The notes under the pieces are model-generated. The model made no database searches. It was not told where the DNA came from and saw nothing but the letters and a program-made list of their open reading frames with translations. Below, piece by piece: positions 42,795-49,597 of a DNA stretch of 64,000 bases. The position numbers and the translations under genes are program-made. Source of the stretch: Streptomyces longisporoflavus. Its GTDB lineage: Bacteria > Actinomycetota > Actinomycetes > Streptomycetales > Streptomycetaceae. Position 1 is the stretch's first letter. Each line of letters starts with the position of its first letter. Location: the NCBI RefSeq assembly GCF_014649775.1, contig NZ_BMTR01000024.1, forward strand, positions 1 to 64,000, written 5' to 3'.

Positions 42795-43280
42795 TCAGGC
42801 GTGCTGCTCCCCGGAGTTCGGGGTGGTGGGCCGGGGGAAGCGGCACCGGTCGCAGACACCGGTCAGTTCCACTGTGTGCTCGACCTCGGTGAAGCCCATG
42901 ACCTCGGAGACGTACTCCGCCCAACGTTCGACCACGCCGGCCTCGACCTCCGCGCTGAGGCCGCAGTCGCGGCAGACGAGGTAGTGGCGGTGCCCGTCGG
43001 CGGGGCGGGGCCGGTAGAGCCGTTCCCCGTTCTTCTCCCGTACGACGTCGAGCCGTCCGGACCGGTCCAGGGTGTGGAGAGTCCGGTACACCGTGGTCAG
43101 GCCGATGGTGATGCCCTCGGCTTCCAGTGCTTCATGCAACTCCCGGGCGGAGGTGAAACCGGCGCGCTGGTGCAGAGCGCTCATCACGGCCTTCCGCTGG
43201 CGTGTCGGGCGCAACGGCGCCGGCAGCTGAGTTACTGATGTTTCGCGCAGGCCGCCCACCTCCAGAATCGTAAGGTACAT
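42795..43280 (-). CDS. zur: Fur-family repressor, probably Zur
   Basis: This encodes about 161 residues. Domain: winged HTH LRPTRQRKAVMSALHQRAG, then GLTTVYRTLHTLDRSGRLD; dimerisation half with HRHYLVCRDCG, and CDRC near the end, two CxxC pairs for structural zinc. The start is uncertain. The ATG at 43280 lies inside the Zur-like box, so either translation is leaderless or it begins further in, where GGAGG precedes a CTG at about 43235. Among azt genes with Zur-like boxes this is most simply the zinc regulator, and the box over its own start implies autoregulation. Confidence 0.82.
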   Translation of the reverse strand: MYLTILEVGGLRETSVTQLPAPLRPTRQRKAVMSALHQRAGFTSARELHEALEAEGITIGLTTVYRTLHTLDRSGRLDVVREKNGERLYRPRPADGHRHYLVCRDCGLSAEVEAGVVERWAEYVSEVMGFTEVEHTVELTGVCDRCRFPRPTTPNSGEQHA

Positions 43281-43294
43281 GGTAATCATTTCCA
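43280..43294. promoter_or_regulatory. Zur-like box at the Fur-family gene
   Basis: TGGTAATCATTTCCA is a 7-1-7 palindrome with a single mismatch (position 4), the geometry of Zur boxes (consensus TGAAAATCATTTTCA). It overlaps the proposed start and promoter of the Fur-family gene. Confidence 0.78.
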
Positions 43295-43447
43295 TCAGCG
43301 ATTCGGGAGCGGGACTCGCCTGCGGATGTCAGGGCAGGCGCAGGAGACTGAGCCGGTAGCCCTCGGCTTGGGGGGAGGCGCTGGACGGCGATCGCGGCAG
43401 GCTTCTTCCTGTCGTCCCCGGGCGGGCCTTTCTGGCACAGGCATGTA

Positions 43448-43490
43448 CCGGGCCGGACGGTGCCGTCGCTGCGACCACCGCCAGGCCCGG
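43448..43490 (-). terminator. Possible terminator of the COG0523 gene
   Basis: CCGGGCC at 43448-43454 pairs with GGCCCGG at 43484-43490. The loop is long (29 bases) and contains a smaller GGTG...CACC pairing. It lies just after the COG0523 stop. Confidence 0.4.
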
Positions 43491-43494
43491 AGTC

Positions 43495-44682
43495 TCAGTG
43501 CCCCGTCACGGTGGTGAGGGGGACGTGCTCGTGCGCGCAGCTCTCGTCGAAGCCATAGGTGTCCCAGGCGGGGAAGGGGTCGGAAGCGGGCAGGGCCTCG
43601 CCTTCCCGCATCAGGCAGCCGGTCAGGGCGGTCCGCAACGGCTCCGCTTCCAACTGGGTTCCGATGAAGACGAGTTCCTGGGCGTGAGGGCTGTCGGTGT
43701 CACGAGCGTAGGAAGGCTCGAAGCGCGCCACCGAGCCGGCCTGCGACCACAGCCCCGTCACTCGGGGCCGGCTGGCGAGGGCGAAGAAGCCTTTGGACCT
43801 GAGAACCTGCCCGTAGGCGCCGCTGTCCAGCGCCTCCGTCACAAATGTCCACAACCGCCCTGGGTGGAAAGGGGTTCCGGAGCGGAAGACGGTCGAGGAG
43901 ATGCCGTACTCCTCCGTCTCGGGAACATGGTCACCGTTGAGTTCCCTGACCCACCCCGGGGCCTGCTGCGCCCGCTCCAGGTCGAAACTGCCGGTACCCA
44001 GGACCTCGCCGACCGGTACGCGGCCCCGCACGGCCGGTACGACGCGGGCGGCGGGGTTGAGCCGTGCCAACGTGGCCCGCAGCCGGGCGGCGGATGCGGC
44101 GTCGACGAGGTCGAGCTTGTTGAGGACGATGACGTCGGCGAACTCGATCTGGTCCATCAGCAGGTCGCTGACAGTGCGTTCGTCGTCCTCGTACTGGTCC
44201 AGGCCCCGTTCGGCCAGCTCGTCACCTCCGGCCAGCTCGAGCAGGAAGTTGGCGGCGTCCACGAGCGTGACCATCGTGTCGAGGCGGGCCAGGTCGCCGA
44301 GCGTGGCGCCGTCGTCGCGGGCGAAGGCGAAGGTGGCCGCCACCGGCATGGGCTCGGAGATGCCGGAGGACTCGATGAGGAGGTAGTCGAAGCGCCCGTC
44401 GCGCGCCAGCCGGTCCACCTCCTCCAGGAGGTCGTCGCGCAGGGTGCAGCAGATGCACCCGTTCGTCATCTCGACCAGGCGCTCCTCGGTACGCGACAGG
44501 GCCGCCTCGCCACCGCGCACGAGGGCGGCGTCGATGTTGACCTCGCTCATGTCGTTGACGATGACGGCGACGCGCAGACCCTCGCGGTTCCCGAGGACAT
44601 GATTGAGCAGAGTGGTCTTTCCGGCGCCCAGGAATCCCGACAGGACGGTGACGGGGAGGCGCCGCGAGGGGGCGTGAGTCAT
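43495..44682 (-). CDS. COG0523 (CobW/ZNG1-type) GTPase metallochaperone
   Basis: This encodes 395 residues from the ATG at 44682. GTPase motifs: P-loop GFLGAGKTT at 16-24, metal motif GCICC at 75-79 and the base-specificity motif NKLD. The C-terminal CobW_C domain carries several His (PFHPGRLW, HAQELVF). Zur-regulated members of this family deliver zinc to selected proteins under scarcity. It follows the L32 gene by seven bases, so the pair is one transcript under the 44909 box. Confidence 0.92.
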   Translation of the reverse strand: MTHAPSRRLPVTVLSGFLGAGKTTLLNHVLGNREGLRVAVIVNDMSEVNIDAALVRGGEAALSRTEERLVEMTNGCICCTLRDDLLEEVDRLARDGRFDYLLIESSGISEPMPVAATFAFARDDGATLGDLARLDTMVTLVDAANFLLELAGGDELAERGLDQYEDDERTVSDLLMDQIEFADVIVLNKLDLVDAASAARLRATLARLNPAARVVPAVRGRVPVGEVLGTGSFDLERAQQAPGWVRELNGDHVPETEEYGISSTVFRSGTPFHPGRLWTFVTEALDSGAYGQVLRSKGFFALASRPRVTGLWSQAGSVARFEPSYARDTDSPHAQELVFIGTQLEAEPLRTALTGCLMREGEALPASDPFPAWDTYGFDESCAHEHVPLTTVTGH

Positions 44683-44689
44683 GCGGGCT

Positions 44690-44860
44690 TCAGCCTTCGG
44701 GGCGGAGCAGGCCACGCTCGTACGCCTTGGCCAAACGCTGGGGGACGCGGTACGGCACGCCGTCCAGTGTGACCACCACCAGCTGCGGCGTCGTGGCCTT
44801 CCACTGCGCGCGACGGTGCCGGGTGTTGCTGCGTGACATCTTGCGTTTGGGCACGGCCAT
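44690..44860 (-). CDS. rpmF: Ribosomal protein L32, cysteine-free paralogue
   Basis: This encodes 56 residues beginning MAVPKRKMSRSNTRHRRAQW and ending LAKAYERGLLRPEG, a complete L32 sequence. It contains no cysteine, so it cannot form the zinc ribbon of the ordinary L32. Such C-minus paralogues replace zinc-containing ribosomal proteins when zinc is short and release zinc for other uses. It is first in a two-gene unit with the COG0523 GTPase, with a Zur-like box 49 bases upstream of the start. Confidence 0.93.
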   Translation of the reverse strand: MAVPKRKMSRSNTRHRRAQWKATTPQLVVVTLDGVPYRVPQRLAKAYERGLLRPEG

Positions 44861-44908
44861 GAGGACCTCCGGTGTGTTCGGTGAGCAGTGAGCACAGCAG
44901 ACGGTACA

Positions 44909-44923
44909 TGAAAACGAATGTCA
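44909..44923. promoter_or_regulatory. Zur-like box upstream of the L32/COG0523 unit
   Basis: TGAAAACGAATGTCA matches the Zur consensus TGAAAATGATTTTCA at 12 of 15 positions. It lies 49 bases upstream of the L32 start, over the expected promoter. Confidence 0.78.
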
Positions 44924-45035
44924 TTACGACTGAGGTTCGGCGTCACTTGAGGGGTGGGGAAGGCGGTGTCAGGCGGCATCAGGCCGGGCATGCAGCGAGT
45001 GGTGAGGGTGGTGACGGTGACGGCGGGGGGATCTG

Positions 45036-45236
45036 ATGATGTCGAAGACCGGCTCTGGGTTGCTGTTCCTGTTCTGCTACGTCGATTTCGTTGCGGCGCT
45101 GGCAATCGGGGACTGGATCTCCAGTGTCGAGGGCCTGCTGCTCTATGGCGCTCCGGCCGCTTTCGTCGCCGGAGTTTTCATCTCTGCCGTGCATGACGCG
45201 TACCTGCGCAGGGAGCAGCGCAAAGCGGTCCGGTAG
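45036..45236 (+). CDS. Small two-helix membrane protein
   Basis: This encodes 66 residues from the ATG at 45036 after a GGGGGGA. Hydrophobic segments lie at about 8-25 (SGLLFLFCYVDFVAALA) and 33-52 (GLLLYGAPAAFVAGVFISA), followed by a basic end, YLRREQRKAVR. I do not recognise a family. Codon usage is plausible and it occupies an otherwise empty 490-bp gap, but it could be spurious. Confidence 0.42.
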   Translation: MMSKTGSGLLFLFCYVDFVAALAIGDWISSVEGLLLYGAPAAFVAGVFISAVHDAYLRREQRKAVR

Positions 45237-45357
45237 GCGGCGTGAGCCGAACGCCCGAACGCCCCGAGGAACCCGCCGGAGGGCGGCACCTCAACCGGCC
45301 CGCAAATCACGGAAGTTGTCCACGGGACCAGCGCCGGTGGCGCTACGCTGCTGTGTC

Positions 45358-46353
45358 GTGCAGGAGACGCGCCTCGACACTGCCCGGATACGGGCGGCCC
45401 GCCGGGTAATCGATCCGGTCTTTCTCGATACTCCGCTGTACCGCTGCGAGGCGCTGGAGCACGACCTCGGGTGTGCGGTGAGCATCAAGCTCGAGACGGC
45501 GAACCCGGTCCGCAGCTTCAAGGCACGCGGCACCGAGGTCGTCGCCAGCCTGCTGGCCGACAACGCCTCGCGAGCCGTGGTGTGCGCGAGCGCGGGCAAC
45601 CTCGGCCAAGCCCTCGCGTGGTCCGGTCGTGGCCGGGGACTGGACGTCACGGTCGTGGCATCCCGCTTTGCGACTCGGGCCAAGCTTGATCGCATCCGCG
45701 CACTGGGCGCCGGGTTGGAGCTGGTCGACGGCGACCACGAGATGGCTCGCGAGCGGGCGGCGGCGATTGCGCGGTACGACGGCATCAGGCTGGTCGAGGA
45801 CAGCCTGGACATCGAGACCTGCGAGGGCGCGGCGACCATCGGCCTGGAGCTGGTGGACACCGCGCCGTCCTTCGACACCGTCCTGATCGCTCTCGGCGGC
45901 GGGGCGCTGGCCACCGGCGTGGGTCATGTGATGAGGGCCTTGGCGCCCGAAGTCGAGGTGATCTGCGTCCAGCCGCTGGGCGCGCCGGCGATGACACACT
46001 CATGGCGCCAACGGCGTGTCGTCACCACCGACTCGACCGACACCATCGCTGACGGCGTCGCCGGCCGGCGCCCCATCCCGGCCGTCCTGGACGACCTTCT
46101 CCTGGTCGCCGACGACGCCGTCCTGGTCCGGGAGGCGTCGATCACCGCCGGTATGCGGATGCTCCTCGACCACGCCGGTCTCGTCGTCGAACCGTCGGCC
46201 GCGCTCGGCATCGCGGCGATCCTCGAAGACCGTGACCGCTTCGCCGGGCGGCACATTGTCACCATCGTGTGCGGCAGCAACGTCGACGTAGACACCTACC
46301 ACCAATGGGTCGGCGCGGCTCCCATCCACAGGCTCGGTCATGTCTGTTCGTGA
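45358..46353 (+). CDS. PLP-dependent threonine dehydratase-like enzyme
   Basis: This encodes 331 residues from the GTG at 45358; there is no Shine-Dalgarno and a TACGCT lies about ten bases upstream, so it is probably leaderless. It is fold-type II PLP: the Schiff-base Lys55 sits in VRSFKARGTE, the phosphate loop is LGGGALATG and an Asn site is in ASAGNLGQA. The C-terminal VCGSNVD closes the catalytic domain, with no ACT regulatory domain. It resembles catabolic threonine/serine dehydratases or racemases. The last 16 bases overlap the convergent DUF72 gene. Confidence 0.87.
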   Translation: MQETRLDTARIRAARRVIDPVFLDTPLYRCEALEHDLGCAVSIKLETANPVRSFKARGTEVVASLLADNASRAVVCASAGNLGQALAWSGRGRGLDVTVVASRFATRAKLDRIRALGAGLELVDGDHEMARERAAAIARYDGIRLVEDSLDIETCEGAATIGLELVDTAPSFDTVLIALGGGALATGVGHVMRALAPEVEVICVQPLGAPAMTHSWRQRRVVTTDSTDTIADGVAGRRPIPAVLDDLLLVADDAVLVREASITAGMRMLLDHAGLVVEPSAALGIAAILEDRDRFAGRHIVTIVCGSNVDVDTYHQWVGAAPIHRLGHVCS

Positions 46354-47198
46354 TCTGCGTAGAGCAGGCGGTGCATCTGTTCGGCGGCCCGTGCTGAAGC
46401 GTCGCCGCAGCAGTTGTTGAACAGGACGTGGACCCGGTCTGTCTGCCGGGCGAGTTCACGCAGCCGCGGTAGCCACTGGGCGAGTTCGTCTCGGGTGTAC
46501 GTGTACCGGAAGCGCTCTTCCTTGCTGCCTCGCCCCCACGACGGGTTGCGCCCGTGGAAACGCACCACGGCCAGCCGCTGGGCGGTCACGGGCGCGACGG
46601 GCGGCAGGGAGGAGGGCAGGCCCTGGACCATGTCGACGGCGACGGCGCTCATGCCGTGCTCGGCGAGCAGGGAGCACGTCGAGGCGGCCTGCTGTGCGCG
46701 CCACCAGTCGGGGTGCCGGAACTCCACGGCGATGGGCCAGCCGGCCGTGCGCCGCGCGGTCTGCGCCAGGACCTGTTCGGCACGGGCGCCGGGCTGCAGC
46801 CAGGGCGGGAACTGGAACAGTACGCTGCCGAGCCGTCCGGTCTGCCGCAGTGGTTCGACCGCCTGGGCGAAGCGCGCCCACACGTGGTCGAGTACGCCGC
46901 CGTCGCGGGGATCGGCCGGCAGTCCGTCGGGCATGACCGCCTGGCGGGTGGGGTGTCCGGTCAGCAGGGAGAAGGCTTTGATGTCGAAGGTGAAGCCGTC
47001 CGGTGTGCGCTGGGCCCACATGCGGCTGACGCGTTCTTGGGGCAGGGCGTAGTACGAGGCGTCGGCCTCGACCACCGCGAACCGTTCCGCGTAGTACCGC
47101 AGTCGGCCCTCGGCGCTGCGGTGGCCGGTCGGATACCAGCCGCTGCGCATCAGTGCCGGGTCGGTCCACGAGCAGGTGCCTGTCAGGATGTCGCCCAT
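46338..47198 (-). CDS. DUF72-family protein
   Basis: This encodes 286 residues beginning MGDILTGTCSWTDPALM. DUF72 is a TIM-barrel family (YecE-like) with the pattern GTCSWTDP, then YYAERFAVVEADASYYALP, a FDIKAFSLLTGH strand, VEFRHPDWW, and NNCCGDASARAA near the end. The function is unknown, though a nuclease-like relationship has been proposed. It is convergent with the PLP enzyme, with a 16-bp overlap. Confidence 0.9.
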   Translation of the reverse strand: MGDILTGTCSWTDPALMRSGWYPTGHRSAEGRLRYYAERFAVVEADASYYALPQERVSRMWAQRTPDGFTFDIKAFSLLTGHPTRQAVMPDGLPADPRDGGVLDHVWARFAQAVEPLRQTGRLGSVLFQFPPWLQPGARAEQVLAQTARRTAGWPIAVEFRHPDWWRAQQAASTCSLLAEHGMSAVAVDMVQGLPSSLPPVAPVTAQRLAVVRFHGRNPSWGRGSKEERFRYTYTRDELAQWLPRLRELARQTDRVHVLFNNCCGDASARAAEQMHRLLYADHEQT

Positions 47199-47343
47199 GG
47201 GGATCCGGTACCCGCGAGACGCGAGTCTGATCGTGGGATCGCGCGCCGCGGTGGCCGGCACGGCCTCGATCGGGTAGTCGGTGGCGCCCGGGCGGGTCCT
47301 GCGGCAAAGTGTCACCCCTGGCAGCGGTCTCAGGAGGTGTCGT

Positions 47344-47796
47344 ATGTCCCGAATCGTGGCGTCGCACGAGCTGAAAGTGGTCGTGGACCACCGGCTGTTC
47401 GGCCTGGTCGACGAGGAGGGGCAGGACGGGGAACGGCCGGCGTCACCGCGGTCGGTGGGCAGTTTCGTCAGCTCCAACGCCACCATGCTCTACATCGGGT
47501 CGGACGAGGACATTCTGAACGCGCGGTTGCGCCTGGAGGCCTGGGACGGTCCGGCGGCCCTGGCGGAGGAGTGGCCGTCGACGGAACTCGTGTCGCTTGA
47601 CCTGCCCTCGGGCCGGTTCCTGGTGGACGAGATCGCGGCCGGGGGCAAGTCGGACGTCTTCAGGCTCCCGCATGCCGGCAAGTGGCGGGCACGGGTGGCG
47701 TGGCGGGAGAACGACCCTGCCCCGGACGGTGGGTTCGCCGAGCCGGGCGGCTGGGCCCTGGTCCAGTTCTGGCCGGACGCGGACCGAGCGGACTGA
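47344..47796 (+). CDS. Unrecognised conserved-looking protein
   Basis: This encodes 150 residues. The ATG at 47344 has AGGAGG at good spacing. It starts MSRIVASHELKVVVDHRLFG and contains VSSNATMLYIGSDEDILN and ELVSLDLPSGRFLVDEIA, ending WALVQFWPDAD. It looks like a small soluble beta-rich domain with acidic composition. No known motif was recognised. The downstream DNA repeats GACTGAACGG units and then forms a strong hairpin. Confidence 0.75.
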   Translation: MSRIVASHELKVVVDHRLFGLVDEEGQDGERPASPRSVGSFVSSNATMLYIGSDEDILNARLRLEAWDGPAALAEEWPSTELVSLDLPSGRFLVDEIAAGGKSDVFRLPHAGKWRARVAWRENDPAPDGGFAEPGGWALVQFWPDADRAD

Positions 47797-47833
47797 ACAG
47801 ACGGAGCGGGCTGAACGGACTGAACGGGTACGT

Positions 47834-47867
47834 GTGTGGGGCCCGGCCTGTCGGCCGGACCCCACAC
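47834..47867. terminator. Bidirectional terminator hairpin
   Basis: A 15-bp stem with one mismatch, GTGTGGGGCCCGGCC-TGTC-GGCCGGACCCCACAC, sits between convergent genes ending at 47796 (plus) and 47917 (minus). Confidence 0.83.
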
Positions 47868-47916
47868 GAGCGGTACTCAGAAGCGGATTGGTTCCCTCGG
47901 CGGGGAGCTCGGCCGC

Positions 47917-49386
47917 TCAGCGAATGGGTATGTAGAACGCGTCCTGATCGAGCAGCCGGTCGACGTCGTACCAGCGGCCGAGGCGGCGCCCGGCCTCCTG
48001 GTTGACCTCGCTGTTGACCCAGCGCGCCGAGTAGTGGCGCTCATACTGGGCGCCGCCGTAGGGCTCGTCGGGGAACAGGTGCCGTCCCGCGCCCTCATAG
48101 GTCGAGGCCATGGGGTATTCGTCGCAGTCGTATGGTCCCTGGTTCACCGGCAGGGTCGCCTTGAGGTCCTGCATCGCTTTGGTGGCGCAGAAGTTGCGGA
48201 CGATGCGCCGGTTCTCGTCGTACCGGAAGCTCTGCTTTTCGCCCTTGGCCTGTGCGAGCCGGTGTATGGGGTCGCCGGGTGTGCCGCCGGCCAGGTGCTT
48301 GTCGGTCTGGGTGGGCATCGTGGCCCCCGGGTTGGCCCTTGCCTCTTCCAGGTGGGTGGCGACGCCGCCGACGGCCGCGTCGGACTTCGTGTACGACATG
48401 CCGGGCACCGCCCGGTCGAACACGGAGCCGAGCTTGTGCGACTGCAGGTACCACGCCGAGTCGAACCGCATGCCCCCTTCGGGACCCTCGGTGTCGATGA
48501 ACTGGAAGTACCACGGCAGATCAAACTCGTACTCGATGTGGAACACGCCGGTGGCGATCTGTTCGCCCCACAACGGGTCCGAGCTGACCGCCTGGGAAGC
48601 GATGTCGAAGTACGCCTCGTTGTTCACGCGCCACTCATTGATGGACTTTTCGGTTTCCTCGTTCTCGTGTGCGTAGCAGGCGTGCTCGTCGTTGTGGTTG
48701 GGCTCATCGTCCTTGTAGTCGCCCTCGCACTCCATGGCGGCGCTCATGTCCGCTCCGGAGCCGGCGAACGGGCCGGTGGTGACGATGTTCTCCACCTTGA
48801 GCCGGAAGTCGGCCCAGCGGAAGTTGGGGTGATCCTCGTGACCGCCGACCTTGCCGTAGCCGATCAGCGTGTTCGACGAGGAGTAGGTGCCGGCAAGCCG
48901 GCATCGCGGAGGGAAGAGCCCGCATTCGAAGGCCGGCATGAACACCAGGTGCTTCTGGCAGTACGAGTAGCGGTTCTTGATCCACCCGGCGTCCTGTGAC
49001 GCGGCACCGGAGTTGGTGTCGCACTCGTCCCAGTTGGTGTAGTCGTAGATGTCGTCCGGGATGCGGCCGCTCGGGAACCGTGAGGAGTCCACCACGTAGC
49101 TCGCCGGATCTGCCGCGAGGGCTGACTTCTTCGTCATCTTCGAGGGGCCGTTGGAGGTCGACGGCTTGATGCCCAGCCGGTCCAGATCGCCGTGTTTCTT
49201 CACTTCCTCGACGAGTTTCTCCGGTTCGGCGATGAGTGCCGGGTCGGAGATGACGTACGGGGTGATCTTGTAGGTGGTCTTTTTGTCTTCCTGCTGGCTC
49301 TGTGCCGGGGCCGGTACGGCGCCGACCAGCAACAGAGCCGCGGCGGCCAGACCTGTGACGGCCGCCTTGATGCGTAACGATCTCAC
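47917..49386 (-). CDS. Secreted NucA/NucB-type deoxyribonuclease
   Basis: This encodes 489 residues from the GTG at 49386 after GGGGGA. A Sec signal ends near residue 28 (AVPAPAQS). A long N-terminal region of unknown fold carries several cysteines (WDECDTNSG, YSYCQKHLVF, FECGLFPPRC). The C-terminal NucA/NucB domain has the active-site motif GPYDCDEYPMAST at 417-429 and the typical ending GRRLGRWYDVDRLLDQDAFY. It is an extracellular DNase for nutrient recovery or competition. It is much longer than the Bacillus enzymes (about 140 residues). Confidence 0.85.
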   Translation of the reverse strand: MRSLRIKAAVTGLAAAALLLVGAVPAPAQSQQEDKKTTYKITPYVISDPALIAEPEKLVEEVKKHGDLDRLGIKPSTSNGPSKMTKKSALAADPASYVVDSSRFPSGRIPDDIYDYTNWDECDTNSGAASQDAGWIKNRYSYCQKHLVFMPAFECGLFPPRCRLAGTYSSSNTLIGYGKVGGHEDHPNFRWADFRLKVENIVTTGPFAGSGADMSAAMECEGDYKDDEPNHNDEHACYAHENEETEKSINEWRVNNEAYFDIASQAVSSDPLWGEQIATGVFHIEYEFDLPWYFQFIDTEGPEGGMRFDSAWYLQSHKLGSVFDRAVPGMSYTKSDAAVGGVATHLEEARANPGATMPTQTDKHLAGGTPGDPIHRLAQAKGEKQSFRYDENRRIVRNFCATKAMQDLKATLPVNQGPYDCDEYPMASTYEGAGRHLFPDEPYGGAQYERHYSARWVNSEVNQEAGRRLGRWYDVDRLLDQDAFYIPIR

Positions 49387-49414
49387 CGTGCTGTTCCCCC
49401 TATGCGATGCAGTA

Positions 49415-49429
49415 GACGTGCGTCACGTC
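49415..49429. promoter_or_regulatory. Inverted repeat upstream of the DNase gene
   Basis: GACGTG-CGT-CACGTC has perfect 6-bp arms and starts 29 bases upstream of the GTG, a typical operator position. The regulator is unknown. Confidence 0.45.
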
Positions 49430-49597
49430 ATTGCAAACCCAAGGGATGGTCGTGTACAGGTCAAGAAACGCCAACATTCGGGCACGCCGGCCGCCCTGGA
49501 AGCCAGCTCAACGTCTTTCGTGCTGGGTGCCCGAGTGTCCGAAAGGGAGGGTCTGTTGAAGATTCACAGAGCTGCCGCCCCCTCCGCCGCGCGGAAC

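Noticed and set aside
42488..42859. Minus-strand frame after the azt operon with a hydrophobic patch
   Set aside because: It briefly looked like the tail of a membrane permease, but it overlaps the terminator and the Fur-family gene and has no confirmed family match.
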